Positions 1 through 8,518 of a DNA stretch of 64,000 nt are shown piece by piece. Below the pieces are notes generated by a model. It ran no database searches and was not told the DNA's origin. It saw only the letters and a program-made list of their open reading frames with translations. Location of the stretch: assembly GCF_013266695.1 (NCBI RefSeq), contig NZ_JABRXF010000002.1, positions 62,001 through 126,000 of the forward strand, written 5' to 3'. The number at the start of each line of letters is the position of its first letter. Positions within the stretch are counted from its first letter, which is position 1. The stretch comes from Hongsoonwoonella zoysiae (GTDB taxonomy: Bacteria; Pseudomonadota; Alphaproteobacteria; Rhizobiales; Stappiaceae). Position numbers and translations under genes: made by a program.

Positions 1-81
1 CAAGCAATTCTAGAAACCTTGCATCGAATACGGAATCAAACTCGCGGCGAACCGCGAAAATTTTGGCCTTGGGAGGCGAAA

Positions 82-231
82 ATGGAATTGGTGCGTGAGC
101 TTTGGGACTACATGAGCACCCGGAAGAAATTCTGGCTGCTTCCCATCCTGATCATGCTCGGGATCTTTGGTACCCTGATCGTTCTGACGCAAGGTACTGC
201 TGTGGCCCCGTTCATCTACACTCTGTTTTGA
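82..231 (+). CDS. DUF5989 family membrane micro-protein
   Basis: A 49-residue protein with one hydrophobic segment (about residues 16-35, containing FWLLPILIMLG) and a C-terminal tail ending in AVAPFIYTLF, which is the hallmark of the DUF5989 family. The start at 82 is preferred over an in-frame ATG at 19 because GGGAGG at 71-76 precedes it at normal spacing. Its stop lies 10 bp before the carbamoyltransferase start, so the two are almost certainly co-transcribed. Homologues are regularly found next to O-carbamoyltransferases; from memory, sxtK beside sxtI in cyanobacterial saxitoxin clusters is such a case. The function is unknown; a membrane anchor or partner for the carbamoyltransferase is an inference. 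The gene upstream of it lies outside the window. Confidence 0.85.
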   Translation: MELVRELWDYMSTRKKFWLLPILIMLGIFGTLIVLTQGTAVAPFIYTLF

Positions 232-241
232 CGGGGGCTCT

Positions 242-2074
242 ATGCTGATCCTTGGCATTTCAGCTTTCTACCACGACAGTGCCGCCGCGCTCGTGCGCGA
301 CGGCCAGATTGTCGCCGCGGCGCAGGAAGAGCGGTTTACGCGGAAGAAACACGACCCTTCTTTCCCGACGAACGCCGTCGCTTATTGCCTCGAAGAGGCA
401 GGGTGCCGGATGGCGGATATCGACCACGTCGTTTTCTACGACAAGCCGATTCTCAAGTTCGAGCGCCTTCTCGAAACCTATTTGGCGACCGTTCCACGCG
501 GTTTCCGCTCCTTTCGAACGGCAATTCCCGTATGGGTGAAGGAGAAGCTGTTTCAAAAGGGAATGCTGAGGAAAAAGCTGGGCCAGATAGAGGGCGTCAA
601 ATCCTGGGAAGGCTCCCTGCTGTTTACCGAGCATCACCAATCGCATGCGGCGAGCGCCTTTTTTGCCTCGCCCTTCAAGAGCGCGGCTGTATTGACCATG
701 GATGGCGTTGGCGAATGGTGCACGACCTCCCTGGGCCATGGCCGCGAAAACAAATTGGATATTCTAAGGGAAATCCGCTTCCCGCATTCGCTGGGGCTCC
801 TGTATTCCGCCTTTACCTACTACACGGGATTTAAGGTAAATTCCGGAGAGTATAAGGTAATGGGGCTGGCGCCTTACGGAAAACCCGTCTATGCGCAGAA
901 AATTTTGGACAATATTATAGACCTGAAGGACGACGGCTCGTTCCGTCTGGATCAGAAGTATTTCAACTACTGTACCGGATTGACGATGACATCTCCGGCT
1001 TTTCACGAGTTGTTCGACGGCGAACCGCGCAAGCCGGAAACGCCACTGACCCAGCGCGAGATGGATCTGGCGGCTTCCGTCCAGGTCGTGACGGAAGAAG
1101 CCGTTTCCAGGCTTGCAAGATACGCTCGCGAGGTGACCGGCGAGCGGCATCTTTGCCTTGCCGGGGGTGTCGCGCTCAACTGTGTGGCCAACGGCAAGCT
1201 TTTGAAGGAAAGTATCTACGACGATATCTGGATACAGCCGGCCGCCGGTGATGCCGGCGGGGCGTTGGGTGCCGCGCTTGCCGTCTGGCATCAGTATCTC
1301 GGAGAGGAGCGCCAGACCAACGGCAAGGACTTCATGGAAGGTTCCTATCTCGGGCCCGCTTTTGAACAGAGCGAGGTCGAGAAACGTCTGTCCGATGCGG
1401 GCGCCATTTTCGATGTCGTCTCGGACGACGATGTGATTTCCACCACGGTGGATGCGCTGGCCGAAGAAAAGGCCGTCGGCTGGATGCAGGGACGGATGGA
1501 ATTCGGCCCCCGCGCGCTGGGTGGGCGGTCGATTCTGGGAGATCCGCGTTCGCCGACGATGCAGAAGACACTGAACCTCAAGGTGAAATACCGGGAGAGC
1601 TTCCGCCCCTTCGCGCCTTCGGTACGCAGGGAGGATGTTTCCGATTGGTTCGACCTCGACACGGATAGTCCGTATATGCTGCTCGTGGCGGAGGTGCTGG
1701 AGAGCAGGCGATATACGCCGAACCAGGACGAAAAGGAGCTTTTCGGCATCGATCTTCTGAACGTTCCGCGTTCCGAGGTTCCGGCCATCACGCATGTCGA
1801 CTATTCGGCGCGTGTCCAGACGGTTCATAAGGAAACCAATCCGCGCTACTGGGATCTGCTGACGGCATTCAAGGCGCGCACGGATTGCCCGGTACTGGTG
1901 AATACCAGCTTCAACGTTCGCGGCGAGCCGATCGTATGTACGCCCGAAGACGCCTTTCACTGCTTCATGGGTACGGAGATCGAGCGCCTCGTCGTCGGCA
2001 ATTGCGTGATGCGCAAGGAAGACCAGCCTGCGCATTTGAAGAAGGACTACAAGGAGGAGTTCGAGCTCGACTGA
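242..2074 (+). CDS. O-carbamoyltransferase, NodU/CmcH/TobZ family
   Basis: A 610-residue cytoplasmic enzyme expected to move a carbamoyl group from carbamoyl phosphate, through carbamoyl-AMP, to a hydroxyl of a small molecule or glycan. The N-terminal ASKHA-fold half starts LILGISAFYHDSAAAL and carries the HHQSHA metal/nucleotide motif at residues 131-136 and MDGVGEW near residue 155. The C-terminal YrdC-like half carries FGPRALGGRSILGDPR. Length and both domains are complete for the family. It follows the DUF5989 gene by 10 bp; a convergent SGNH gene lies about 0.8 kb downstream. The acceptor substrate cannot be read from the sequence; a surface polysaccharide, Nod-factor-like molecule or natural product are all possible. 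Confidence 0.93.
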   Translation: MLILGISAFYHDSAAALVRDGQIVAAAQEERFTRKKHDPSFPTNAVAYCLEEAGCRMADIDHVVFYDKPILKFERLLETYLATVPRGFRSFRTAIPVWVKEKLFQKGMLRKKLGQIEGVKSWEGSLLFTEHHQSHAASAFFASPFKSAAVLTMDGVGEWCTTSLGHGRENKLDILREIRFPHSLGLLYSAFTYYTGFKVNSGEYKVMGLAPYGKPVYAQKILDNIIDLKDDGSFRLDQKYFNYCTGLTMTSPAFHELFDGEPRKPETPLTQREMDLAASVQVVTEEAVSRLARYAREVTGERHLCLAGGVALNCVANGKLLKESIYDDIWIQPAAGDAGGALGAALAVWHQYLGEERQTNGKDFMEGSYLGPAFEQSEVEKRLSDAGAIFDVVSDDDVISTTVDALAEEKAVGWMQGRMEFGPRALGGRSILGDPRSPTMQKTLNLKVKYRESFRPFAPSVRREDVSDWFDLDTDSPYMLLVAEVLESRRYTPNQDEKELFGIDLLNVPRSEVPAITHVDYSARVQTVHKETNPRYWDLLTAFKARTDCPVLVNTSFNVRGEPIVCTPEDAFHCFMGTEIERLVVGNCVMRKEDQPAHLKKDYKEEFELD

Positions 2075-2343
2075 CGTAAGGGCATAGCGCATCAAAACCC
2101 GATGGTTTCGAAGACGTTAATATGCGCCGACACTACGAATTCGGAGCGGCTTCCTGTCGATTGGGCAACTCCGCTCGCCAGGGCAAATGCTCCGGTGGCT
2201 GCCTTGTTTATTTGCTCGCAAGTCGGTGGGTGTTCGGGTTGGTTATGAGTTCGGGGGATTTGTTTGAGGTGGAAGCGAACGGGAGGCCAGGCATCGAAGC
2301 GCCAAAGTGAAACATAAAGACACTCTCCAGAATGGAGGTGGGT

Positions 2344-2745
2344 ATGAAGATAAACGATGTAATAGAGATTGCGTCGAACGGCGGGCACGCGCCGGCCGGC
2401 TTGATAAGAGCTATTTACCGGGCCAGTCAGTTCGGCCAGATCGCTTTGGTCTTGCACGATATTGAACGCCAATCTGTCGATCAGATACTCGACCCTGTTG
2501 TGGGATCGCTTCCCACCACAATTCCAGGCGTGGTCTACATAGATTATGGCGATGAGGACCGCCTACGAGAGGCGGTATGCTCTGCAAATTTTATCTTTGC
2601 CTCCACGCACTCATTTCGAAAGTTTGCCTCAAACTGCGGCGTGGACACCTGCAAGCTCTTTTCCGTTGATTGTCAGGAGATGCAGGCAGCGCCGCACCTC
2701 ATGAACGGTTACAAGCAGAAGTATTTCATGAAGCGGAAGCATTGA
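2344..2745 (+). CDS. hypothetical protein, no recognised family
   Basis: A 133-residue protein that I do not recognise. The start at 2344 is chosen because GGAGGTGGG at 2335-2343 forms a strong ribosome binding site, whereas the in-frame ATG at 2332 lies inside that site. The protein has no signal peptide and no membrane segment. Its middle (GVVYIDYGDEDRLREAV, then ANFIFASTHSF) suggests alternating beta strands and helices, and the C-terminus is basic (KRKH). It lies between the carbamoyltransferase and the convergent SGNH gene, in DNA with more A/T than the housekeeping genes. Start context and codon pattern support a real gene, but its role is open. Confidence 0.55.
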   Translation: MKINDVIEIASNGGHAPAGLIRAIYRASQFGQIALVLHDIERQSVDQILDPVVGSLPTTIPGVVYIDYGDEDRLREAVCSANFIFASTHSFRKFASNCGVDTCKLFSVDCQEMQAAPHLMNGYKQKYFMKRKH

Positions 2746-2871
2746 AAGGCGGCGTGTTTTCACGAATTCATGTCGCGTTTGGGCATTTCGGTCGTACTGG
2801 GAGAGCGCGTCGCGCGAAAACAGGATTCCGCTTTGATGAAAAGCGCAAGTGTTACCAAAGCTTCCCTGAAT

Positions 2872-3822
2872 TCAACGCTTCGCCAGGTTTGAATTGCCGC
2901 CAATCGTTTCAGCTATGAATGCCGAGTACGCCCTGTGTCCTTTGGCGTTCCAGTGGCTATCACCTTTCAGAAAATAATCCGGATTTCGTTGCGGGTTTCT
3001 ATCGTAGAATTTGCAATCGTGTTCGGCACAGAATTGAGAGTTTTTCACCTTTTCGCGCAATGTACCGGTATAACCCTGGAACACATATGTATTCTGCCAT
3101 TCGGTGGAATGCTCAGCGATATAGACCAGTTCATCTTCGAACTTGCCGAGATCAAGCGGGTCGCCCGGCATGTTGTCCGACAACGCCAGGGCCCTTACGA
3201 AAAGGTAATAGAGATATGAACGGTCTCTAAGGTGACCATGAAAAACCTCGAGGTTGTTCAGAAGGATGACATCGCCGTTGCTGAGATAAGGTTTGTATCG
3301 GTAGTGATTGAGATGCTTCTGACTGTCGACAACGTCGTTTGGTGAACTCAGCAAAATCTGGTGTTGAAGGTTTTTGCAATTCCCTTTCTTCAGGAATTCC
3401 TGGAATTTGAGGAAGGATTGCAGTGGCGAGTATCCCATGACGCCGAAGTTCAGGGACCTTGTCCTCAATTTTTCGCTCAGAAAGTCGAAGCGTTCCTCGA
3501 TATTCACGCCTTCCCCGAAGGTGAAAGAGTCACCCAGGAAAACGATGTCTCTGCCGGTACAGTTTTCCGGCGGATTGCCGCTCGCGTCGACTCTGTAGGC
3601 CGAAGCATCGGTGTAAACTTCCCAATTGCGGGTTGCTTTTTTCCTCGTGACAGAGAGTTCCTTCTGCAGATCCCAACCGAGAAGCCGGGAAACTTCAAAA
3701 ATACGAGGCTCTCCGACGATAAAATATCGGATGAATATTTCTGCAGCCGCAATAGAAATGCATATGGAAAAAATGACTAGAAGTGCGTTCATCAGCGAGG
3801 GCAAGCAGAAAGTCCTACGCAT
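2872..3822 (-). CDS. SGNH/GDSL hydrolase-like protein, membrane-anchored
   Basis: A 316-residue protein with an N-terminal hydrophobic segment (about residues 11-28, signal anchor or signal peptide) that places the domain outside the inner membrane. The block I motif IVFLGDSFTFGEGV puts the nucleophile at Ser99, and GDSHWNAKGH near residues 287-296 supplies the Asp288/His290 end of an SGNH triad. The family covers esterases and O-acetyl transferases or esterases acting on glycans. AAAGG 8 bases before the ATG supports the start. Such genes often accompany carbamoyltransferase/DUF5989 pairs, though here the gene is convergent to them and about 0.8 kb away. The substrate is unknown. Confidence 0.75.
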   Translation of the reverse strand: MRRTFCLPSLMNALLVIFSICISIAAAEIFIRYFIVGEPRIFEVSRLLGWDLQKELSVTRKKATRNWEVYTDASAYRVDASGNPPENCTGRDIVFLGDSFTFGEGVNIEERFDFLSEKLRTRSLNFGVMGYSPLQSFLKFQEFLKKGNCKNLQHQILLSSPNDVVDSQKHLNHYRYKPYLSNGDVILLNNLEVFHGHLRDRSYLYYLFVRALALSDNMPGDPLDLGKFEDELVYIAEHSTEWQNTYVFQGYTGTLREKVKNSQFCAEHDCKFYDRNPQRNPDYFLKGDSHWNAKGHRAYSAFIAETIGGNSNLAKR

Positions 3823-4284
3823 TACTCATACCTTTGTGAACTGCTTCTAACGGCCGCCAATTGGCAGACTACAATCAAACACTGTGCAAACAACAGTTTT
3901 ATAGCTCTTTTGAAGCAAGTTTTAAAATTAACGTAAAGCAGGATTAGGCTATGCATTCCGCTTCAGTTTTTGAAGCGAACGGTAAGTTCAATTCGGAATC
4001 TTTTTTGATTATACAGGATTTGCTGCGCCCGTCGGCACAGTTGACCGGGAAACGGAAATTTCCCGCTCTTCCGCAGATCATCCGATGCTTGGCTTTGAAA
4101 TTCGCTTGAAATCCGTGTAAGGCTCCCGCAAACGCTGTAAGGCGGGCATGGATTGCTTTCGTGACAAGAATTCGGCCCGATATCAGTATCTTGAGCATAT
4201 GCTTGTCGCGAAATCCGGGCCGGATTTCACGGGATATCCTCTGGATCGGCTTCGCAAACGCTTTGATGAATCAATCTGAAAGCC
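3823..4284. other. intergenic stretch, nothing assigned
   Basis: About 460 bases separate the SGNH gene from dusA. The left part is A/T-rich and must contain the promoter of the leftward SGNH gene. I see no tRNA, no convincing small coding frame and no strong hairpin. The short open frames on either strand lack ribosome binding sites and family features. Confidence 0.5.
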
Positions 4285-5325
4285 ATGTACCGTAAAGTCC
4301 TGGAGAATAACGAAAAGGTTTTCGCCGTCGCTCCGATGATGGAGTGGACGGACAGGCATTGCCGTGTCTTTCACCGGCAGTTGAGCCGGCATACGCTTCT
4401 CTACACGGAAATGGTTGCCGCCGCCGCCGTCATTCATGGTGATCGGGAGAAGCTCCTGGGGTACTCGGCGGCGGAGCATCCGCTCGCCTGCCAGCTAGGA
4501 GGGTCGGACCCGAAGGAACTTGGCGAAGCTGCGAAGATCGTTCGCGACTTCGGCTACGACGAGGTCAACCTCAACGTGGGCTGCCCTTCGGACAGGGTTC
4601 AGTCGGGCCGCTTCGGCGCCTGCCTGATGCGCGAGCCGGAGCTTGTCGGGGAACTTATTGCGTCGATGAAGGCCACCTCGGATATTTCGATAACCTTGAA
4701 ATGCCGTATTGGCGTCGACGATCAGGACCCTGAAGAAGCGCTCGACCGGGTCGCCGATGCCGCTGTTTCCGCTGGGTGCGACGCCATCTGGGTGCATGCC
4801 CGCAAGGCCTGGCTGAAGGGCCTTTCGCCTAAGGAAAACCGCGATATTCCGCCGCTGGATTATGATCGGGTCTACCGACTGAAGGCGCGGTTGCCGGACG
4901 TGTTCGTCGGTATAAACGGCGGAATTGCCGATATTTCATCGGCGAAGTCTCACCTTGAGCACATGGACGGGGTAATGCTCGGTCGTGTCGCCTATCACGA
5001 TCCATGGGTTCTGTCGGGTGTCGATCCGCTGCTGAAGGGCCTTCCGGCCCCGGTTTCCCGCCGGCGCGAGGCGATCGAAGCTTTCCTACCCTACATGGCC
5101 GACAAGCTTGAGGCCGGCGTCAGGCTGACCAATATGACCAGGCATATCCTCGGTCTTTTTCATGGCGTGCCGGGTGCGCGTACCTGGCGCCGCCGTCTTA
5201 CCGTCGATGCGGTGAAATCCGGCGCGGGTCTTGATGTCGTCTATGCCGCGCTTGGCGAAATCGGCGCGGATGCGCTGGACATTCCTGCTCCGCTGCATCA
5301 GGAAGAGGAAAACGCGGCAGCCTGA
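4285..5325 (+). CDS. dusA: tRNA-dihydrouridine synthase A
   Basis: A 346-residue FMN enzyme that reduces uridine to dihydrouridine in the D-loop of tRNA. The flavin-barrel start FAVAPMMEWTD, the NLNVGCPSDRVQ motif with the catalytic Cys at residue 100, GACLM at 111-115 and HARKAWLKGLSPKENR are diagnostic of the DusA subfamily rather than DusB or DusC. Length is typical. The start has only a weak purine stretch ahead of it, but no alternative start keeps the N-terminal strand of the barrel. A TSUP transporter gene follows after 42 bp, possibly co-transcribed without functional linkage. Confidence 0.95.
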   Translation: MYRKVLENNEKVFAVAPMMEWTDRHCRVFHRQLSRHTLLYTEMVAAAAVIHGDREKLLGYSAAEHPLACQLGGSDPKELGEAAKIVRDFGYDEVNLNVGCPSDRVQSGRFGACLMREPELVGELIASMKATSDISITLKCRIGVDDQDPEEALDRVADAAVSAGCDAIWVHARKAWLKGLSPKENRDIPPLDYDRVYRLKARLPDVFVGINGGIADISSAKSHLEHMDGVMLGRVAYHDPWVLSGVDPLLKGLPAPVSRRREAIEAFLPYMADKLEAGVRLTNMTRHILGLFHGVPGARTWRRRLTVDAVKSGAGLDVVYAALGEIGADALDIPAPLHQEEENAAA

Positions 5326-5367
5326 TGCGGTTTTCCCTCCGCCCGACGGCCCGCCCGAGGGGCTTTC

Positions 5368-6198
5368 ATGGATCTTTCGACATTTAACGGCGAGGTTGCC
5401 GGCCTTGTCGCCGCGCTGATCGCCTCAGGCGCGATCGCCGGCCTGTTGGCGGGCATGTTCGGCATCGGCGGCGGTGCCGTGCTTGTGCCCGTTCTCTATC
5501 AGTTTCTCACCGTTCTCGGCATCGACGAGAGCGTGCGCATGCATATCTCGGTTGCCACCTCGCTCGGCATCATCGTCCCGACCTCGATCCGCTCTTTTCT
5601 GGCGCACCATAAGCGCGGCGCCGTCGATATGGCGCTGTGGCGAAGCTGGATTGTCCCGGTGCCATTTGGCGTGGTGCTGGCAAGCCTTGTCGCGGCTTAT
5701 GTATCCGGCGACCAGCTCAAGGGCATATTCGCCGTCATCGCGGCGGTTGTCGGGCTGAGAATGATCTTGAACAGAAGCACGTGGAAGATCGGTGACGATA
5801 TTCCCGGCAATCCCGTCCGCGCCGTTTGCGGAATGCTGATCGGCTTTTTCTCGACCCTTATGGGGATCGGTGGCGGTGTCATGAACAACACGTTCATGAC
5901 ACTCTATGGTCGGCCCATACACCAGGCGGTCGCGACGTCTTCGGGCACGGGAGTTCTCATCTCCGTTCCCGGTGTCATCGGCATGGCCTGGGCCGGGTGG
6001 GGTGATCCGCTTTTGCCGGCGTTTTCCGCCGGCTTCGTCAATCTTCTCGGCGTCGCTCTCATCATCCCGATCACGACATTTGCAGCACCGTTCGGGGTGA
6101 AAATCGCGCACGCCCTTTCGCGGCGCACGATGGAGCTCGCCTTCGGATTGTTTCTTCTTTCCGTTGCAGGGCGGTTTGCGTGGAGTTTATGGGGCTGA
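5368..6198 (+). CDS. TSUP (TauE/SafE) family membrane transporter
   Basis: A 276-residue, almost wholly hydrophobic protein with about eight predicted transmembrane segments in two repeats. Each repeat begins with a glycine-rich GIGGG motif: GMFGIGGGAVLVPVL near residue 30 and LMGIGGGVMNNTFM near residue 165. This internal duplication is the signature of the TauE/SafE family (PF01925), which moves sulfite, sulfoacetate and other small organic anions. It follows dusA closely and is convergent with the aspartic protease gene, 28 bp away. Neither sequence nor neighbours reveal the substrate. Confidence 0.9.
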   Translation: MDLSTFNGEVAGLVAALIASGAIAGLLAGMFGIGGGAVLVPVLYQFLTVLGIDESVRMHISVATSLGIIVPTSIRSFLAHHKRGAVDMALWRSWIVPVPFGVVLASLVAAYVSGDQLKGIFAVIAAVVGLRMILNRSTWKIGDDIPGNPVRAVCGMLIGFFSTLMGIGGGVMNNTFMTLYGRPIHQAVATSSGTGVLISVPGVIGMAWAGWGDPLLPAFSAGFVNLLGVALIIPITTFAAPFGVKIAHALSRRTMELAFGLFLLSVAGRFAWSLWG

Positions 6199-6226
6199 GC
6201 CGAAAGGCCAGTCCTATGCGTTGGTG

Positions 6227-6937
6227 TCAGGGGTTCAGGATCAGCCTGTTGCCCTCAACCCGCCAGCTTGAAAGCCGGTCGAGCGCGGAAAGGCCAAGGA
6301 GGCTCACCTCCAGCGCGCCGTCGCGGCTTACATATGCGCGCGTGTCGCTGAGGTGGATCGTGCCGATGTCGAGACCTTCGATTTCGACGGGCGCGACGAA
6401 CGTTCTGCCGTTCGCGGTGGAAACTGGGATCGTATAGCTCAGCCGGTCCAGATCGAAACCTGCCGCACGCGCATCGTCGGCCGTCAGCGTTACGGCGGAT
6501 GCGCCGGTGTCGACGAGGAAAACGGCATCGGCGCCGTTTACCTTCGCACGAATGCGGTAATGCCTGCCGCCGTCGCGAAGGACTACGACGGACCCATCCG
6601 TCTGTTCGATCGCCGTGCCCGGTATGAGAGCCGCAATCAGCCGCCTGCCGAGAATTTCGAACTCGGTGCGGAAGGTATATCCGGTCACGAGAATGAGGCC
6701 GAGACCACCCCAGATGATGAGTGCGCGCAAAACCTCGCCGATCCGCGGGCCGGAATGGAACAGGGAAACAAGAAGCACGGCAAGCAGCGCGCTCAGTGCC
6801 ACCATGCGCGGTCCGCTCCGGTCGAAACTGAGGGTTTCCGGGTCGCTCGTATCGCCCAGCAGATAATAGGCCGCGGCACCCATCATCACGACCAGCAGGA
6901 TCGCCATGACAAAGGATCTGAAGGCTTTCGGGTTCAT
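6227..6937 (-). CDS. retropepsin-like aspartic protease, TIGR02281 type
   Basis: A 236-residue protein with an N-terminal membrane part (about three hydrophobic segments in the first 85 residues) followed by a clan AA retropepsin domain containing FLVDTGASAVTLT. The DTGA motif supplies the single catalytic Asp of the half-enzyme, so dimerisation is expected. SLLGLSALDRLSSWRVEGN near the C-terminus is typical of the TIGR02281 family common in alphaproteobacteria. The ATG at 6937 is chosen because it follows the stop of the DUF1289 gene by one base; upstream extension would read through that gene. Physiological substrates of the family are poorly known. Confidence 0.88.
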   Translation of the reverse strand: MNPKAFRSFVMAILLVVMMGAAAYYLLGDTSDPETLSFDRSGPRMVALSALLAVLLVSLFHSGPRIGEVLRALIIWGGLGLILVTGYTFRTEFEILGRRLIAALIPGTAIEQTDGSVVVLRDGGRHYRIRAKVNGADAVFLVDTGASAVTLTADDARAAGFDLDRLSYTIPVSTANGRTFVAPVEIEGLDIGTIHLSDTRAYVSRDGALEVSLLGLSALDRLSSWRVEGNRLILNP

Positions 6938-6938
6938 G

Positions 6939-7121
6939 TCAGCCTGCCTCCGGCAGCGAGGAACGCCGGGCGCCGAGTTCATCCATGATCGCCCGTCGGT
7001 CTTCGTATTTGAGCGTACTCCAAACGGCGATCTCGTCGAGCGTGCGGTAGCAGCCAAGGCAAAGGCCGGATTTCCGGTCTATCTGGCAAACGTTGATACA
7101 GGGGCTTTCGAGCACGGTCAT
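6939..7121 (-). CDS. DUF1289 family small cysteine-rich protein
   Basis: A 60-residue protein with the DUF1289 cysteine pattern SPCINVC, then GLCLGCYRT, which probably binds an iron-sulfur cluster or zinc. The conserved tail WSTLKYEDRRAIMDEL follows. The gene is one base upstream of the aspartic protease gene and surely shares its transcript; this pairing occurs in other alphaproteobacteria. No molecular function has been firmly assigned to the family. Confidence 0.88.
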   Translation of the reverse strand: MTVLESPCINVCQIDRKSGLCLGCYRTLDEIAVWSTLKYEDRRAIMDELGARRSSLPEAG

Positions 7122-7158
7122 GCGGATCGCAACTTAAATACTATCATTGAAGTGGTAT

Positions 7159-8340
7159 CTACTGCGAACCAGACAAGACCCGTACTGGTGCCGTCAATAT
7201 GGTGACGGGTAACGTTATGGCGATTTCCGCCGTCGTACCCACGACTTGGCCAATCCCGCGCCCCACACCGCCGGCCTGCGTCGAAAGGTCCTCCGGCCTT
7301 GTACCGAAGCCTGTTTTCGCGATGGCCTGTCGCAATTGCGGTGCGATCTGCGATATCTGGGCGAATTTGCTGTGATTGGCCGCGTCGGGTGATTCAAGGT
7401 TTGTCAGATCCACGACGATCGCTCCAAGCTCGGCAAGTTCCTCCTCGTCCTCATAATCGCCGACGCGCCCCTTGCCGCCGGCGATGAGGCTTGAAACCTG
7501 CAACGCCCGGTCATCCCTGGAGACGAGGATGATGAACGGTTTTTCGGGCTTGCCGACACGGCGAAGCTGCGTCTTGAACACATCGATATCGAGATCGGGA
7601 GCGGCGAGAACCACAAGGCCGACCTTTTCCTTGGGTATAGGCTTGCCGGAGATGCGGATCTGGCGAATGGTCTCCATAAGCACCCAGCTGCCCATGGAGT
7701 GGGCCAGCACATTTATCTTCGTCGCGCCGCTTGCAAGGAGGTCGCGGATCGTGCGCTCCAGCCCGTCACGGGCGGCGGTGGCGCTGTTGTTGTCATAGAC
7801 GTAATCCGTGACTGCGCCTCGCGAAGCCCAGGTGAACAGCACGGGAATGTGGGGGGTGTCGGAATCGTGCACCACTTGCGCAAAGCGGTAAAGCGCCTCC
7901 GGGAAGCGTGTGTTGTATCCGTGGATGAACAGGAAAACTTCGCGGTTCGCTGGCGGGCGCTTGGCCAATTGCGCCCTGAGTGCCTGTCGGAACCCCTCTT
8001 CACCGTCGAGATAGGATGCCGATTTGAGGACCATATCCTTTTCAGGATCGCCGGGAGGCTCGGAAGGCCACTCGATCTGGCCTTGTTGATGCTTGGGAGG
8101 TATTGAGACCACAGTCTCGGCATAGTTCAGTTGTTCCGCCCGTTCTCCACTGAAATAAGTGCCGGGTCGGTCGTCCTTTTCGCGGGTGGTCGCGACAAGA
8201 AGAACATGCTCGGTTGAGCCCGGCGCACTCGTTGTGGCGATTGCGAGTGATCCGGGTCCGGGCCGGCCGCCACATCCTGCTAGAACAAGCAATGCGACGC
8301 ACATCGCCAGTGCGCGCAAAGACGGGCTGCAAGACGCCAT
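7159..8340 (-). CDS. alpha/beta hydrolase lipoprotein, DUF900/COG4782
   Basis: A 393-residue protein starting with a lipoprotein signal peptide: after MASCSPSLRALAMCVALLV comes LAGC, placing the lipidated Cys at about residue 23. The alpha/beta-hydrolase core shows FLFIHGYNTRFPEALYR and the nucleophile elbow NVLAHSMGSWVLME with Ser in HSMG, both typical of the DUF900 family. The start at 8340 is chosen because it yields the intact lipobox; a GTG at 8418 would add 26 residues that spoil the signal peptide. Expected location is the periplasmic face of the envelope. Substrate unknown. Confidence 0.85.
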   Translation of the reverse strand: MASCSPSLRALAMCVALLVLAGCGGRPGPGSLAIATTSAPGSTEHVLLVATTREKDDRPGTYFSGERAEQLNYAETVVSIPPKHQQGQIEWPSEPPGDPEKDMVLKSASYLDGEEGFRQALRAQLAKRPPANREVFLFIHGYNTRFPEALYRFAQVVHDSDTPHIPVLFTWASRGAVTDYVYDNNSATAARDGLERTIRDLLASGATKINVLAHSMGSWVLMETIRQIRISGKPIPKEKVGLVVLAAPDLDIDVFKTQLRRVGKPEKPFIILVSRDDRALQVSSLIAGGKGRVGDYEDEEELAELGAIVVDLTNLESPDAANHSKFAQISQIAPQLRQAIAKTGFGTRPEDLSTQAGGVGRGIGQVVGTTAEIAITLPVTILTAPVRVLSGSQ

Positions 8341-8518
8341 GAAAGAAATTGCGGAGATACGCAAACGCAGATCCAACCTCAATATCACCACCAACGGGTT
8401 GGGTTCTCTCGTTGTCACCCGCTATCCCAGGGGAACGTTAACACGCCCGAAAGCGGCTGGATTATGTCGTGTGGCGGGGCCGGGCAGGTATCATCCGTTT
8501 CTTTACGTGCTGTTGTTC

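Noticed and set aside
764-2095. 443-codon open frame antisense to the carbamoyltransferase
   Set aside because: No domain; the sense frame is a full-length family member.
2122-2310. Possible 62-codon gene between the carbamoyltransferase and the orphan gene
   Set aside because: No ribosome binding site, and the translation is Gly/Arg/Ser-rich without features.
2829-2845. Hairpin CGCTTT/AAAGCG between convergent genes
   Set aside because: Only 6 bp and AT-rich with no T-run; too weak to call a terminator.
3841-4284. tRNA or small RNA in the gap before dusA
   Set aside because: No cloverleaf arms, no TPsiC loop and no CCA-like end could be found by eye.
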